DNA of 64,000 nt from Stomoxys calcitrans (GCF_963082655.1 NC_081552.1:126947494-127011493); one strand, 5' to 3'. Positions 1-11,221 are shown, numbered from the stretch's first letter. Made by a program: numbers and translations. The notes: generated from the letters alone by a model not told the origin.

Positions 1-22
1 ACATTCCAAATATCAAATATAT

Positions 23-212
23 ATGTGTGAACGGAACGATAAAATGAACAAATCTGGCGATGGTGTGCTAATAGCGTTCTCCACTGAATTTCCTTCTGAA
101 GAAATAATAGTGGGTGAGTTATGTTTAAGATGTAATAATCCTGTTGAAAGTCCTGAGGATAGACATCATCCGACATTCAAATTACTTATATCCCATCACA
201 CTCTTAAAGTTA
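23..212 (+). pseudogene. Possible LINE endonuclease fragment
   Basis: A 65-codon open frame contains the stretch SGDGVLIAFSTEFPSEEI. It resembles the 'GGGVLIAV...S' strand of the apurinic-type endonuclease of Jockey/CR1-like LINEs. The frame then degenerates and runs into a DINE-1-like element at 213. The window starts inside or next to this piece, so its 5' part cannot be judged. It could equally be an unrelated short ORF. Confidence 0.35.
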
Positions 213-780
213 ACAATTAAAAAGGCGTTAGGTTTGGCCTGGCCGATTTTTGGATACCCACCACCTCGGGTATATATGTAAGCCACATTTCATAAAAATC
301 CTGTGAAAATTGCATACCTTATGTCCCATAGCGGTTATATCGAAATATGTTCCGATTTGGACCAAATACTTATAAGAACGAGTCATTGTTCAATTATGTA
401 TAACAAAATATTGGTCTTTTTAGTAGCTATATCTAAAAATAAACCGATCTGAACCATATACGACACAGGTGTCGAAGAGCCTAACATAAGTCACTGTGTC
501 AAATTTCAGTGACATCGGATTATAAATGCGCCTTTTATGGGGACAAGACTTTAAATCGAGATATCGTTCTAAATGGCAGCTATATCCAAATGTGGACAAT
601 AATGCAGACGAATGTCAAGGGGCGTGACATAACTCACTGTCCCAAATTTCAGCGAAATCTGATAATAAATGTGGCTTTTATGGTCCTTAGACCCTAAATG
701 GGCCGATCAGTCTATATGGGGGCTATACCAAGATATAGTCCTATATAGCCCATCTTCGAACTTAACCAGCTTGTGGATAA
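213..780 (-). mobile_element. DINE-1-like element, subfamily B, head-truncated (B1)
   Basis: The tail starts with ACAATTAAAAAGGCG, a mutated form of ACAAGTAAAAAGGCG. A decayed palindrome and 'GATACCCACCACCTCGG' follow, then core units with 'GATCGGTCTATATGGGGGC'. The copy stops at 'CTTAACCAGCTTGTGGATAA', just before the microsatellite head should begin, where the next B element starts. Confidence 0.75.
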
Positions 781-2180
781 ACAAGTAAAAAGGCGTTGAG
801 TTCGGCCGGGCCGAACTTTGGATACCCACCACCTCGGTATATATGTAAACCACCTTTCATCAAAATCCAGCTAAAATTGCATGCCTTATGTCCCATAGCA
901 GTTATATCGAAATATGATCCGATTTGGACCAAATTCTAATAAGTACAAGTCATTGTTCAATTATGTATAACAAAATTTTGGTCCTTTTAGCTATATCTAA
1001 AAATAAACCGATCTGAACCATATACAATATGGATGTCGAAAATCCTAACATAAATCAATGTGTCAAATTTCAGTTAAATCGGATTATGAATGCGTTTTTT
1101 TTGGGGCCAAGACTTTAAATCGAGATATCGGTCTATATGGCAGCTATATCCAAATCTTGATCGACCTGAGTGAAATTGAAAAAGGTTGTCGAAGGGCCCA
1201 ACACAACTCACTGTCCCAAACTGTGGCGACATCGGACAATAAAGGCGCTTTTTCTGGCCCCAAAACCTAAAACCGAGAGATCGGTCTATATGGCAGCTAT
1301 ATCCAAATCTTGACCGATCTGTGCCATAATGCAGAACTATGTCAAGAGATTGAACCTAACCCAATTTCCCAAATTTCGGCGAAATCGGACAATAAATGCG
1401 CCTTTTATGGGCCTTAGATCCTAAATAGGAGGATCGGTCTATATGACAGCTATATCCAAATCTGTACTGATATGAGCCAAATTGACAAAAGATGTCGAAG
1501 GGCTTTACACAACTCACTGTCCCAAATTTCATCAAAATCGGATACTAAATGTGGCTCTTTTGGGCCTAAGACCCTAAATCGGAAGATCGGTCTATATGGC
1601 AGCTATATCCAAATCTGGACCGATCTGAGCCAAATTGACGAAGGATATCGAAGGGCCTAACACAATTCACTGTCCCAAATTTCAGCAAAATCGAATAATA
1701 AATGTGGCTTTTATGGGCCTATGACCCTAAATCAGAGGATCGGTCTATATGGCAGCTATATCCAAATCTGGACCGATCTGGGGCAAATTGACGAAGGTTG
1801 TCGAAGGGTCTCTCACATCTCACTGTCCCAAATTTTAGCAAAATCGGATAATAAATGTGGCTTTTATGGGCCTAAGACCCTTAATCGGCGGATCGGTCTA
1901 CATGGGGGCTATATCAAGATATAGTCCGATTTAGCCCATCTTCGAACCTTACCTGCTTTTAGACAAAAAACGAATCTGTGCAAAGTTTCAGCTCAATATC
2001 TCTAGTTTGGAAGACTGTAGCGTGATTTCAACAGACAGACGGACGGACATGTTTAGATTGTCTTAGATTTTTACGCTGATCAAGAATATATATACTTTAT
2101 TGGGTCGGAAATGGATATTTCGATGTGTTGCAAACGGAATGACAAAATGAATATACCCCCATCATTCGGTGGTGGGTATA
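781..2180 (-). mobile_element. DINE-1-like element, subfamily B, near full length (B2)
   Basis: It runs from ACAAGTAAAAAGGCG, through the palindrome GTTCGGCCGGGCCGAAC at about 801, to the head GGTGGTGGGTATA. The core holds about six to seven units of about 153 bp with 'GGTCTATATGGCAGCTATAT'. The microsatellite ACAGACAGACGGACGGACA lies at about 2030 and the block 'ACGCTGATCAAGAATATATATACTTTAT' equivalent at about 2073. It is non-coding and non-autonomous. The short open frames inside are products of the repeat. Confidence 0.85.
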
Positions 2181-2403
2181 AAAAAGAATCTGTGCAAAGT
2201 TTCAGCTTAATATCTAAATTTTTAAAGACTGTAGCGTGATTTCAACAGAGAGACGGACAGACGGACGGACATGTCTAGATCGCCTAAGATTTTTACGCTG
2301 ATCAAGAATATTTATACTTTATAGGGTCGGAAATGGATTTTTCGATGTGTTGCAAATGGAATGACTGAAATGAATATACCTTCATCCTTCGGAGGTGGGT
2401 ATA
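2181..2403 (-). repeat. Tandemly duplicated head block of B2
   Basis: After the head of B2 ends in GGGTATA, about 220 bp repeats the terminal block: 'GAATCTGTGCAAAGTTTCAGC', the microsatellite with ACGGACAGACGGACGGACA, the 'GATCAAGAATAT' block, and a second terminus GGAGGTGGGTATA. The element therefore carries two heads in tandem. Confidence 0.75.
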
Positions 2404-2425
2404 AAAAGATGTTGCAATAGAAAAA

Positions 2426-2842
2426 GTGTACTGTTTTGCTAAAACTGATTATATCACACTGAACTCAATACTCTCATCTGTTCATTGGAATGATATTTTC
2501 AGATCTAAAGATATCGATGAAATGTTTTCAACTTTTTATACTGTGCTTCTTGACTTTATTTCTCAATCTGTCCCTAAAACTGCTTTTTGCAACGCATCTG
2601 GTCCTCCATGGAACACAACCAATCTTTCTAGGCTGAAGAAGAAGAAGAATAAATTATATAAAAGGTTTAAATGCTCAGGTTCAACGTCTGACTTTTCGAT
2701 GTATTCTTTAGCAAATTGTGAATATAATAAAGAAAACAAATTGGCATATAGTAGTTATTTGAATAAAATAAGAAATCAATTGAAATCAAATCCTAAATCT
2801 TTTTACAAATTTGTGAATTCAAAGCGCCGTTGTAATATTGTA
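2426..2842 (+). pseudogene. LINE ORF2 fragment, endonuclease-RT linker
   Basis: About 139 codons of LINE ORF2. The motif PPWNTTNLSRLKKKKNKLYK starts near residue 60 (W codon at 2609), and 'NQLKSNPKSFYKFVNSKRR' follows near the end. Both are typical of the segment just before the reverse transcriptase domain. The frame is cut at the TA target site of the foldback element that begins at 2843, and LINE sequence resumes at 3452. Confidence 0.7.
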
Positions 2843-3449
2843 AAGGGTGATTTTTTTGAGGTTAGGATTTTCATGCATTAGTATTTGACAGATCACGTGG
2901 GATTTCAGACATGGTGTCAAAGAGAAAGATGCTCAGTATGCTTTGACATTTCATCATGAATAGACTTATTAACGAGCAACGCTTGCAAATCATTTTCAGT
3001 GAATGGGCCCTAGAAAAGTTGTCAGAAAATCCGCTTTTTTATCGACAAATTTTGTTCAGCGATGAGGCTCATTTCTGGTTGAATGGCTACGTAAATAAGC
3101 AAAATTGCCGCATTTGGAGTGAAGAGCAACCAGAAGCCGTTCAAGAACTGCCCATGCATCCCGAAAAATGCACTGTTTGGTGTGGTTTGTACGCTGGTGG
3201 AATCATTGGACCGTATTTTTTCAAAGATGCTGTTGGACGCAACGTTACGGTGAATGAACACATTTCGAACCGAACACTGATTTTGGTAATAAAATTCAAT
3301 GATTTGCAAGCGTTGCTCGTTAGTAAGTCTATTCATGATGAAATGTCAAAGCATACTGAGCATCTTTCTCTTTGACACCATGTCTGAAATCCCACGTGAT
3401 CTGTCAAATACTAATGCATGAAAATCCTAACCTCAAAAAAATCACCCTT
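2843..3449. mobile_element. 607-bp foldback Tc1/mariner derivative, copy 1
   Basis: It is flanked by TA at 2841-2842 and 3450-3451. The ends AAGGGTGATTTTTTTGAGG and CCTCAAAAAAATCACCCTT are inverted. The perfect-looking inverted arms run about 152 bp (2843-2994 and 3298-3449) and include the start of the transposase (MNRL.NEQRLQII). Between them lies a piece of the transposase core. The right arm carries 43 bp more of the N-terminal coding region than the left. It is non-autonomous: no complete transposase can be made. Confidence 0.9.
2994..3252 (+). pseudogene. Transposase catalytic-core fragment (IS630/Tc1/mariner)
   Basis: This piece of a DDE/D transposase lies inside the foldback element. 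It reads FSEWALEKLSENPLFYRQI, then FSDEAHFWLNGYVNKQNCRIW and VWCGLYAGGIIGPYFF. The D of 'FSDEAHF' (about 3059-3064) is the usual first catalytic aspartate. The helix-turn-helix region and the other catalytic residues are missing. An upstream ATG at 2956 in the inverted arm gives an apparent 139-codon frame that ends in antisense arm sequence. Confidence 0.75.
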
Positions 3450-3451
3450 TA

Positions 3452-4730
3452 GTTTAACGAACTTTCTTAGATATTAAGCTAATGTATCTGATAAGGACTC
3501 AGGTATTGCCGACATCTTTGCAGAATTTTTTAGCACTACTTACTCAGATAATTATTATGATTTATGTGAAACATATCCATACACAATCAACAATTCAGCT
3601 TTTATAGACGTGTCAGGGATTAACGAAAACGTGGTACATGAAAATTTTAGGTCACTGAAGATAACGTTTAATCCTGGTCCAGATGGAATTCCATCGAACA
3701 TTTTAAAGCATTGCGTTCTCGAACTTTCATATCATTAAAGCATGGCTATCTGCCGGAATTGTGGAAGCAATCCTATGTAAAACCGTTATTTAAAGCACGA
3801 AATGAGGTTTCTAATTACAGGGACACTTTAATTTTGAATGCTATTCCGAAGCTATTAGAGAAAATGTTGACTAACACTATTACACATCAAGTCTCTTTCA
3901 TATTGTCTCCCCACCAACATGGGTTCCGGAAATCGAAATCGATAACAAATATTTTTGAGTTTACTTGTTTGGTCAACGATGGTTTTAGGGAACGCTACCA
4001 AACGTATACTATCTATACCGATTTTAGTAAAGCATTTAAAGCATTTGATAAAGTCAACCATAACCTTCTGTCAACAAAATTAGACCTTATTGGTTTCAGT
4101 CTCTCTTTACTAAAGTAGATCAGACCACTGGAGGTACTCAAAGAGTTAAATTTGGTACTTCAGTTTCCAAATCAATTGCAGTCTCTTCAGATGTTCCACA
4201 GGGTATTCATCTTGGCCCTGTGCTGTTTTGCTTGTTCATAAACGATCTCCCTTTTACTTTAAAGCACTCGAATATTTTAATGTATGAAGATGATGTAAAG
4301 TTCTTCAGACCATCGACAGACTCTGATGAACAGTTTTATCTCCAGTATGACCTTGATACTCTTTACGAATGGCGCAACCTTAATATTTCCAAATGCAAAC
4401 ACATATCATTTTCAAGAATAACCTCTCATAAAACTTGCTAATTTTTGGGTTACAATCAACTTGAAGTAGTATTTAGCTTTAAAGTCCTTGGGTTGCTTAG
4501 ACCAACGCTAAGACTTCCGTCAATGGTTGTAAACAAAGCACGTGATGCTCTAGGCTTCGTGAAAGGCTGGAGTAAAGAACTTAATGATTTCTTTATTACG
4601 AAAAACTTATATACGCCGCTAGTCAGAAGTAATCTTGCGTACGTTTCAGTCTCCGTCGAAATACGTGGGACAGAAGTTTGTTTCCGTCGAATTGGGTGGG
4701 ACAGAAGTTTGACCTTCGTATGAGTACCGA
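3452..4730 (+). pseudogene. LINE reverse transcriptase, decayed
   Basis: This is the RT domain in three frames. 'FNPGPDGIPSNILKHC' lies at about 3,668-3,715, then 'LPELWKQSYVKPLFK' and 'VSNYRDTLILNAIPKLLEK'. The palm D box is TDFSKAFKAFDKVNH (D codon at 4020). The catalytic box is YEDD (4283-4294), where YADD or FADD is usual. Thumb sequence with 'ARDALGFVKGWSKE' lies at about 4,530-4,580. A 9-bp tandem duplication gives the doubled KAF in the D box. Frame changes near 3,710, 4,110 and 4,440 show it is dead. Confidence 0.85.
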
Positions 4731-5108
4731 TTAAATCTTATAAAGCTTCCTACATTAAAAAGTCGTAGAACCATGCTAAACATTACGTTTTTCACTAAAC
4801 TAATTCATGGTCAAATTGATTCTAGCTTTCTTTCGAGTCGAATTTTCTTTCACGTTCCTATCAGACCTACCAGATATTTTGATCTTTTGAAAATTTCTTA
4901 TTATAAAACCAACTATGCCAATAATGATCCATTTCGGCCCCTATGTTATTGATATAGTCAACTGAAAGATATAATAGATCATCTGCGAATCGAGAAAGTT
5001 TAAAAAGGAAAATTATATTATATTTAAATCCTTAGGTTAATACATTTGTAAATATATTGTTATTAGTCTGTAAAGGTATTTATTATCTATAGACACAAAT
5101 AATAAAAA

Positions 5109-6807
5109 ACAAGTAAAAAGGCGTTAAGTTCGGCCGGGCCGAACTTTGGATACCCACCACCTCGGGTATATATAAACCACCTTTCGTCAAAATCCGGTGA
5201 AAAATGCATACCTTATGCCCCATAGCAGCTATATCGAAATATGTTCCGATTTGGACCAAATACTAATAAGTACAATTCATTGTTCAATTGTGTATAACAA
5301 AATATTGGTCTTTCAAGTAGCTATATCTAAAAATAAACCGATTTGAACCATGTACTACACGGATGTCGAAATGCTTAGCATAAGTCACTGTGTAAAATTT
5401 CAGTGAAATCGTATTATAAATGCGACTTTTATTGGATCAAGATTATAAATCGAGATATCGCTCTATATGGCGGATCTGGACGGATCTGGGTCAAATTCGA
5501 AAAGGATGTCGAAGGGCCTAACACAACTCACCGTCCCAAATTTCGGCGTCATCGGACAATAAACGCTCCTTTTATGACCCCAAAACCTTAGATCGAGAGA
5601 TCGGGCTATATGGCAGCTATATCCAAATCTGATCCGATCTGTGTCATATTGCAGAAGTATGTCGAGGGGCTTAATTTAACCCACTGTCCCCAATTACGGC
5701 CACATCGGACAATAAATGCGCCTTTCATGGGCCCATAACCTTTAATCGAGAGATCGGTCCATATGGCAGCTATATCCAAATCTGGACCGATCTGAGCCAA
5801 ATTTACAAAGGACGTCGAAGGGCCTAACATTACTCACTGTCCCAAATTTCAGCGAAATCGGGTAAAAAATGTGGCTTTTATGGGCCTTAAACCCTAAATC
5901 AGGGGATCGGTCTTTATGGCAGCGATATCCAAATCTGAACCGATCTGGGCCAAATTGACGAGGGATTTCGAAGGGCTCACCACAACTCACTGTCCCAAAT
6001 TTCAGCAAAATCGGATAATAAATGTGGCTTTAATGGGCCTAGTACCCTAAATCGTAGGATCGGTCCATACGGCAGCTATATCCAAATCTGTACCGATCTG
6101 GGCCAAATTGACGAAGGATGTCGAGGGGCCTAACACAACTCACTGTCCCACATTGCAGCAAAATCGGATAAAATATGTGGCTTTTATGGGCCTAAGACCC
6201 AAAATCGGAGGATCGGTCTATATGGCAGCTATATCGAAATCTGCACCCATCTGGGTCAAATTGACGAAGGATGTCGAGGGACCTAACATAACTCACTGTC
6301 CCAAATTTCAGCAAAATCGGGTAATAAATGTGGCTTTTATGGGCCTAAGACCCTAAATCGGAGGATCGGTCTATATGGCAGCTATATCGAAATCCGGACC
6401 GATCTGGGCCAAATTGACGAAGGATGTCGAGGGGCCTAACATAACTCACTGTCCCAAATTTCAGCAAAATCGGATAATAAATGTGGCTTTTATGGGCCTA
6501 AGACCCTAAATCGGTGGATCGGTCTTTATGGGGGCTATATCAAGATATAGTCCGATATAGTCCATCTTCGAACTTAACCTGCTTATGGACAAAAAAAATA
6601 ATCTGTGCAAAGTTTCAGCTCAATATCTCCATTTTTAAAGACTGTAGCGTGATTTCAACAGACAGACGGACGTACATGTCTAGATCGTCTTAGATTTTCA
6701 CGCTGATCAAGAACATATATACTTTATAGGGTCAGAAATGGATATTTCGATGTGTTGCAAACGGAATGACAAAATGAATATACCCCCATCCTTCGGTGGT
6801 GGGTATA
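5109..6807 (-). mobile_element. DINE-1-like element, subfamily B, full length (B3)
   Basis: A complete copy: tail ACAAGTAAAAAGGCGTTAAG, palindrome GTTCGGCCGGGCCGAAC at about 5,131, inverted head motif 'GATACCCACCACCTCGGG', then core units, microsatellite ACAGACAGACGGACG at about 6,657, a 'GATCAAGAACATATATACTTTAT' equivalent and terminus GGTGGTGGGTATA. It follows directly on the LINE 3' end. No target duplication is visible. Confidence 0.88.
5393..6530 (-). repeat. 153-bp tandem array in B3
   Basis: The landmark 'CACTGTCCC' (last base of GTC) falls at 5535, 5688, 5841, 5994, 6147, 6300 and 6453, so six successive spacings are exactly 153 bp. The unit before 5535 is 143 bp because it lost about 10 bp from 'GGCAGCTATATCC'. 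Sequence differs between units but length does not. Confidence 0.92.
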
Positions 6808-6889
6808 AAAATAGAAGAAACTCCGTTTTCCAAGTCAATATAATCTCCAAATTATTAAAATAAAATAATATTAATAACATTTATATATT

Positions 6890-7993
6890 ACTTGCTGAAC
6901 CGGACCCGCTCCGCTGCGCTTTTTTTTATTTTTTATGGAACAAAATTATCGTTTGTATATTTATTTTCGAGAATTAAGGAGCTTTTAGTGAAAGACCATG
7001 CTACGAAAATAGTATATGCATATCGCTTGACTAATAGTATAACAATAGAAGTGCCTTTATCTGCCTTTAATTAATGCCATTAATCGGACATATTCTCATG
7101 ATGTCCGATTTAGGGGTGTCTTCGTGGGTGAGGTGATTCCCTAGACACTTGGCCCTGAAAAACTATCAGCATCGTGCTATTGTCTCAAATAGCATTTAGT
7201 TAATGCTATTTGAGACAATCATATTGCCATTGGATTAAGTAAAGTTTATAGGATGAGGCGCCCTCAAACACTTCGCCCAAAAATTGGTTTTCAAATTAGT
7301 TTTCTAATCTCAAATACCTTTCATTTGAGCCACATATTGGCATGGTCGGCAAATTTTAACCCTTTGGGGGGCTTTTGAGGAAAGAGAGGTACCCCAAATA
7401 TACGGTCCCACATTTGGATATTCGTATTCTACTCCCAAATAGCTTTAGTTGAGCCCCATATTGTGATAGTCAGTAAATAATTGCTGTTTGTGGTCTATTT
7501 TGGGAAAGGGGTAGACCCCTAGAAAATTGGTCACGGAAGTGGGTATCAATTGCGTGCTGTGCTCCCAAATTAAAATCATTTGGGCCCCACATTGACATGG
7601 TCGATAAATATGCCCGATTTGGAGGTGATTTGGGGAGTGGGGTGGTCACCCAAACACTAAGCCCTCAAAATATATCAGCATCGTGCTCATGTATCTATAT
7701 CTATTCTCATGTATCTATATATCATTTATTTGAATCCCATATTGCCATTGGCCTCGAAATTAGATATCAAATTCGTTTTCTAATCTTAAATGCCTTTCAT
7801 TTAAACCTCTTATTGCAAAAATCGGCATATATGTACTTATGGGCCCCAAAAACTATCAATATCGAGCTCCACTGTCTTTAAGACCCAAATTGTCTTGGTG
7901 GTCAAATACGTCCTATTTATTTGAGGGTTGTAATGTAATTTTGATATCGGATTCGTGGTCAACTCTCAAATACCTTTCATGATTTGAATTAAA
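6890..7993 (+). mobile_element. Unclassified interspersed element 'R', copy 1
   Basis: The head is 'GGACCCGCTCCGCTGCGC', then 'TATGGAACAAAA' and 'GAGCTTTTAGTGAAA'. The body consists of diverged units of about 125-130 bp with 'CCCAAATACCTTTCATTTGAG' and 'CCATATTGCCATGGTCGG'-like motifs. No protein is encoded. It breaks off where A1 begins at 7994. Confidence 0.6.
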
Positions 7994-8965
7994 ACAAGTA
8001 AAAACGTACTAAGTTCGGCCGGGCCGAATCTAATATACCCTCCACCATGGATCGCATTTGTCGAGCTCTTGCCACGGTATCTCTTTTTAGGCAAACAAAG
8101 GATACAAGAAAAGAATTGCTTTGTTATTGGAACAATATCAAGTTATGGGTTATTTCGGACCATAATTGAACTGAATATTGGAGACCATAGTAGAAGCACT
8201 GTGTAAAACTTCAGCCAAATCAAGTAAGAATTGCGCACTTTAGGGGCTGAAGAAGTAAAATAGAGAGATCGGTTTATAGGGGAGCTGCATTTGGCTATAA
8301 GCCGATTCATGCCATTTTCAACACGTATGTTAAAGGTCATAAGAGAAGCCGTTTCAGCTAAATCGGATAATAATTGCGCCCTCCAGTGGCTCAAGAAGTC
8401 AAGACCCCATATGGAAGCTATATTAGGTTATAGACCGATTTGAATTATTCTTAGCACAGTTGTTGAAAGTCATAACAAAACAATTCATGCAAAATTTCAG
8501 GCAAATCGGATAATAATTGCGCCCTCTAGAGGCTCAAGAAATCAAAACCCCAGAACTGTTTATATGGCAGCTATATCAGGTTATGGACCGATTTGAACTA
8601 TTCTTAGAACAGTTATTTAAAGTCATAACAAAACACTTCATGCAAAATTTCAGCCAAATGGGATAATAATTGCGTCCTCTAGTGGCTCAGGAAGTCTAGA
8701 CCCCAGATCGGTTTATATGGCAGCTATATCAAAACGTGGACCGATATAGCCCATTTACAATCCCAACAGACCTACACTAGAAAGAAGTATTTCGAAAGTT
8801 AGCTTGCTTTCGACAGACAGACATACGGACGGACAGACATGGCTAGTTCGACTTAAAATGACGATCAAGAATATATATACTTTATGGGGTCTTAGACGAA
8901 TATTTCGAGGAGTTACAAACAGAATGACGAAATTAGTATACCCCCATCCTATGGTGGAGGGTATA
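7994..8965 (-). mobile_element. DINE-1-like element, subfamily A (A1)
   Basis: It has the tail ACAAGTAAAAACGTACTAAG, palindrome GTTCGGCCGGGCCGAA, 'TATACCCTCCACCATGG', three to four core units with 'GATCGGTTTATATGGCAGC', microsatellite ACAGACATACGGACGGACAG and terminus GGTGGAGGGTATA. The short core makes it one of the smallest complete copies. Confidence 0.85.
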
Positions 8966-8969
8966 AAAA

Positions 8970-9280
8970 GACAAATCACAAGAAGACCGATAAGAACAAT
9001 ATGGGTGTCAAATGGAAGGTATTAGAGAGTAGAATCCGACCATTGTATTTAAAATTAGGAACAAGTATGCAAGGGGTCGCCCAAACCCAAAAAACTCCCC
9101 CAAGCAGACATATTGGACGTACATATAAATATAGGACTCCAATTAAAGGTATTCGGGAGAATATGATATAAAAAATGAGGTCCAATAATTTGGGTCGCCC
9201 CACTCCCCAAAGGCCACCCAAATAGGAGTATTATTCAATCATAGTTAGATGAGACTCAAATGATTATGACACGATTATGG
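8970..9280 (-). repeat. R-element body fragment, inverted
   Basis: The reverse complement gives 'GATTCTACTCTCTAATACC' and 'CCATTTGACACCCATATTG', which match the unit of R. It is short, lacks head and tail, and lies between two A elements. The following 100 bp to 9384 is unassigned. Confidence 0.5.
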
Positions 9281-9384
9281 CATTAAACTTTGTATCCAAG
9301 AATCTAGAGCATTAATTTGGGGACATATATCAATGTAGGCCTATGGCAGGAAAGTTATGACGTTCAGTGTGAGAAGAGGAGTTA

Positions 9385-9927
9385 CCGTACTTCGCACAAA
9401 TGTAGAAAGTAATACCAAAACTTCACGTGCAAAATTACAGCAAAATCGGATAAGAATTGCGCCATCTAAAAGCTCAAGAAGTCAAGACCCAGGATCAGTT
9501 TATATGGTAGCTATGCCAGGTTATGAACTGATTTGAACCATACTTATCACAGAAGTGATATCAAAACACTTCGTGCAAAATTTCAGTCAAATCGGATAGG
9601 AGTTGCGCCCTCTAGAGGCTCAAGAAGTCAAGACCTCAGATCGGTTTAAATGGCAACTATATCAAAACATGGACCGATTTGGCCCATTTACAATCCCAGC
9701 CGACCTACACTAATAAGAAGTATTTGTGCAAAATTTCAAGCGGCTAGCTTTACTCCCTTGGATGTTAGCGTGCTTTCAACAGACGGACGGACGGACATGG
9801 CTAGTTCGACTTAAAATGTCACGACGATCAAGAATATATATACTTTATTGGGCCTTAGACGCATATTTCGAGGTGTTACAAACAGAATGACGAAATTAGT
9901 ATACCCCATCCTATAGTGGAGGGTATA
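9385..9927 (-). mobile_element. DINE-1-like element, subfamily A, tail-truncated (A2)
   Basis: About two core units, then the block 'CAAGCGGCTAGCTTTACTCC', microsatellite ACAGACGGACGGACGGACA at about 9,778, 'GATCAAGAATATATATACTT' and terminus 'TAGTGGAGGGTATA'. The palindromic tail is missing. Confidence 0.8.
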
Positions 9928-9930
9928 AAA

Positions 9931-10060
9931 AGACAAAATGACGACTATTTAATAGGTAGTCATATAGTTAGTTACAGACAACAGCACTCCAAGCGAGTAG
10001 TAATACTAACATTTAAGTAAGCGCCATCTACTAGCTGTTTTCAAAGGCTATTTCAAACGG
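9931..10060 (-). repeat. Unnamed repeat X, copy 1, abutting the head of A2
   Basis: Contains 'AATAGGTAGTCAT', 'CACTCCAAGCGAGTAGTA', 'ACTAACATTTAAGT' and 'GCGCCATCTACTAGCTGTTTT'. The reverse complement of 52,690-52,841 carries the same blocks in the same order. There too it ends at a DINE-1-like head, but one of subfamily B. A 10-bp inverted repeat lies beside the junction. Confidence 0.65.
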
Positions 10061-10084
10061 ATTTAGTTGATCCAATTATAGACC

Positions 10085-10465
10085 AATCATTACAATTTGG
10101 GTATAAAATTAAAGGTATTTGAGTGTAGAAAGCGAAACTGATATCCAATTGTGGGACTAAGTGTTTCGTGGGTCACCCCACCCTAAAAAAATCCCTCAAA
10201 TCGAACATATTTACCGACCATGACAGTATGGATCTTAAATGAAAGATCTTTGGGAGTAGAGCACGAAATTGACTTCCACTTTTGAGACCAAGTCTCTGGG
10301 ATCCATTACACCCTTAAACTTATTTGAGGTATTTGAAAGTAGAAAAATCCACAGGAAAATTGGAATACATTTTCAACTGAAATTAGGCAGAAATTTCCAA
10401 ATTTAGAGTACTTTTCTCCAAAATAGCATTATCGGGCGCAGCATAGCGGGCCGGGCTCAGCTAGT
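10085..10465 (-). repeat. R-element fragment with head, inverted
   Basis: R-type body units on the minus strand, ending in the head read backwards: 'GGCGCAGCATAGCGGGCC' then 'GGGCTCAGCTAGT'. That is the complement of ACTAGCTGAGCCCGGCCCGC. The tail is missing. Confidence 0.55.
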
Positions 10466-11040
10466 AATACCACATTTGAATTTTACAATTTCCTCCAATA
10501 TGTTGCGATTGGATTTTATCCATTCTATTTATTAGCAAACACATTTTTTCACTATTTTAGCGTAACGTTTTTCACAATAGTTATTTTCTTATTTTAAAAT
10601 TATAACGAAATGGACTATATTTTATGGAGAGATAAATAATCGACTCTTTTTATTTTCCTGATATTTTTTGGTTTTGTCTATCACGCTACTTTGTGTCTGT
10701 ATATGATAGAAGCGAGACATATATTTGACTCATTCTCACTTCTCTTAGCATTAAATCTGTGTAAAAGGAAACACAATATAATCTTGAACAATTTGTACTA
10801 CTAAATAACAATTTAATTCGTACAGTTAAAATTATGTTCAAAGTATGACTTTTTACCACTCACTTGCCGTAATACAAAAGAAAGTCGAATTTCTATGTCA
10901 AAAATTATTTAAATGAATAATACTTTAAATGAATGGTTTGTTATAAGTCAATACTAAATTTGATCGGTCAAATTTAGGTCTATATTTTTTCTGTGTAACT
11001 AAAGGATGAGAATCTTGGACCTTCGTGTGGTACTGTTTTC
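10466..11040. other. No recognisable feature
   Basis: AT-rich DNA without a convincing open frame, RNA gene or known repeat motif. A degenerate copy of an unknown transposon cannot be excluded. Confidence 0.4.
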
Positions 11041-11221
11041 GTGCTTTAGGAATGAAAACGATCTTTGTATCTGTCCATCCCACTTGCATGTGCGACTGCT
11101 GATACAGTCAGGGTGTGTCTCAAGGAGCCAGTCTATCCGACGCAGCTTGGAATTCAACCGCTTTTACATCACCAGGGACTGGTGACTTAAAGGAGTCGAA
11201 GCTTTTTATCGCCCAAAGGAT

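Larger units (their letters stand above)
2410..5108 (+). mobile_element. Jockey/CR1-like non-LTR retrotransposon, 5'-truncated and inactive
   Basis: Successive frames encode the linker between endonuclease and RT (from 2426), RT fingers and palm (3,500-4,440) and the post-RT region (4,445-4,730). An A-rich, coding-free 3' part ends in AATAATAAAAAAC at 5108. There is no endonuclease, so it is truncated at the 5' end like most LINE copies. Several frameshifts and stops, and an inserted foldback transposon at 2843-3449, make it inactive. DINE-1-like copies lie on both sides. The clade is assigned only from the look of the RT motifs. Confidence 0.8.
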
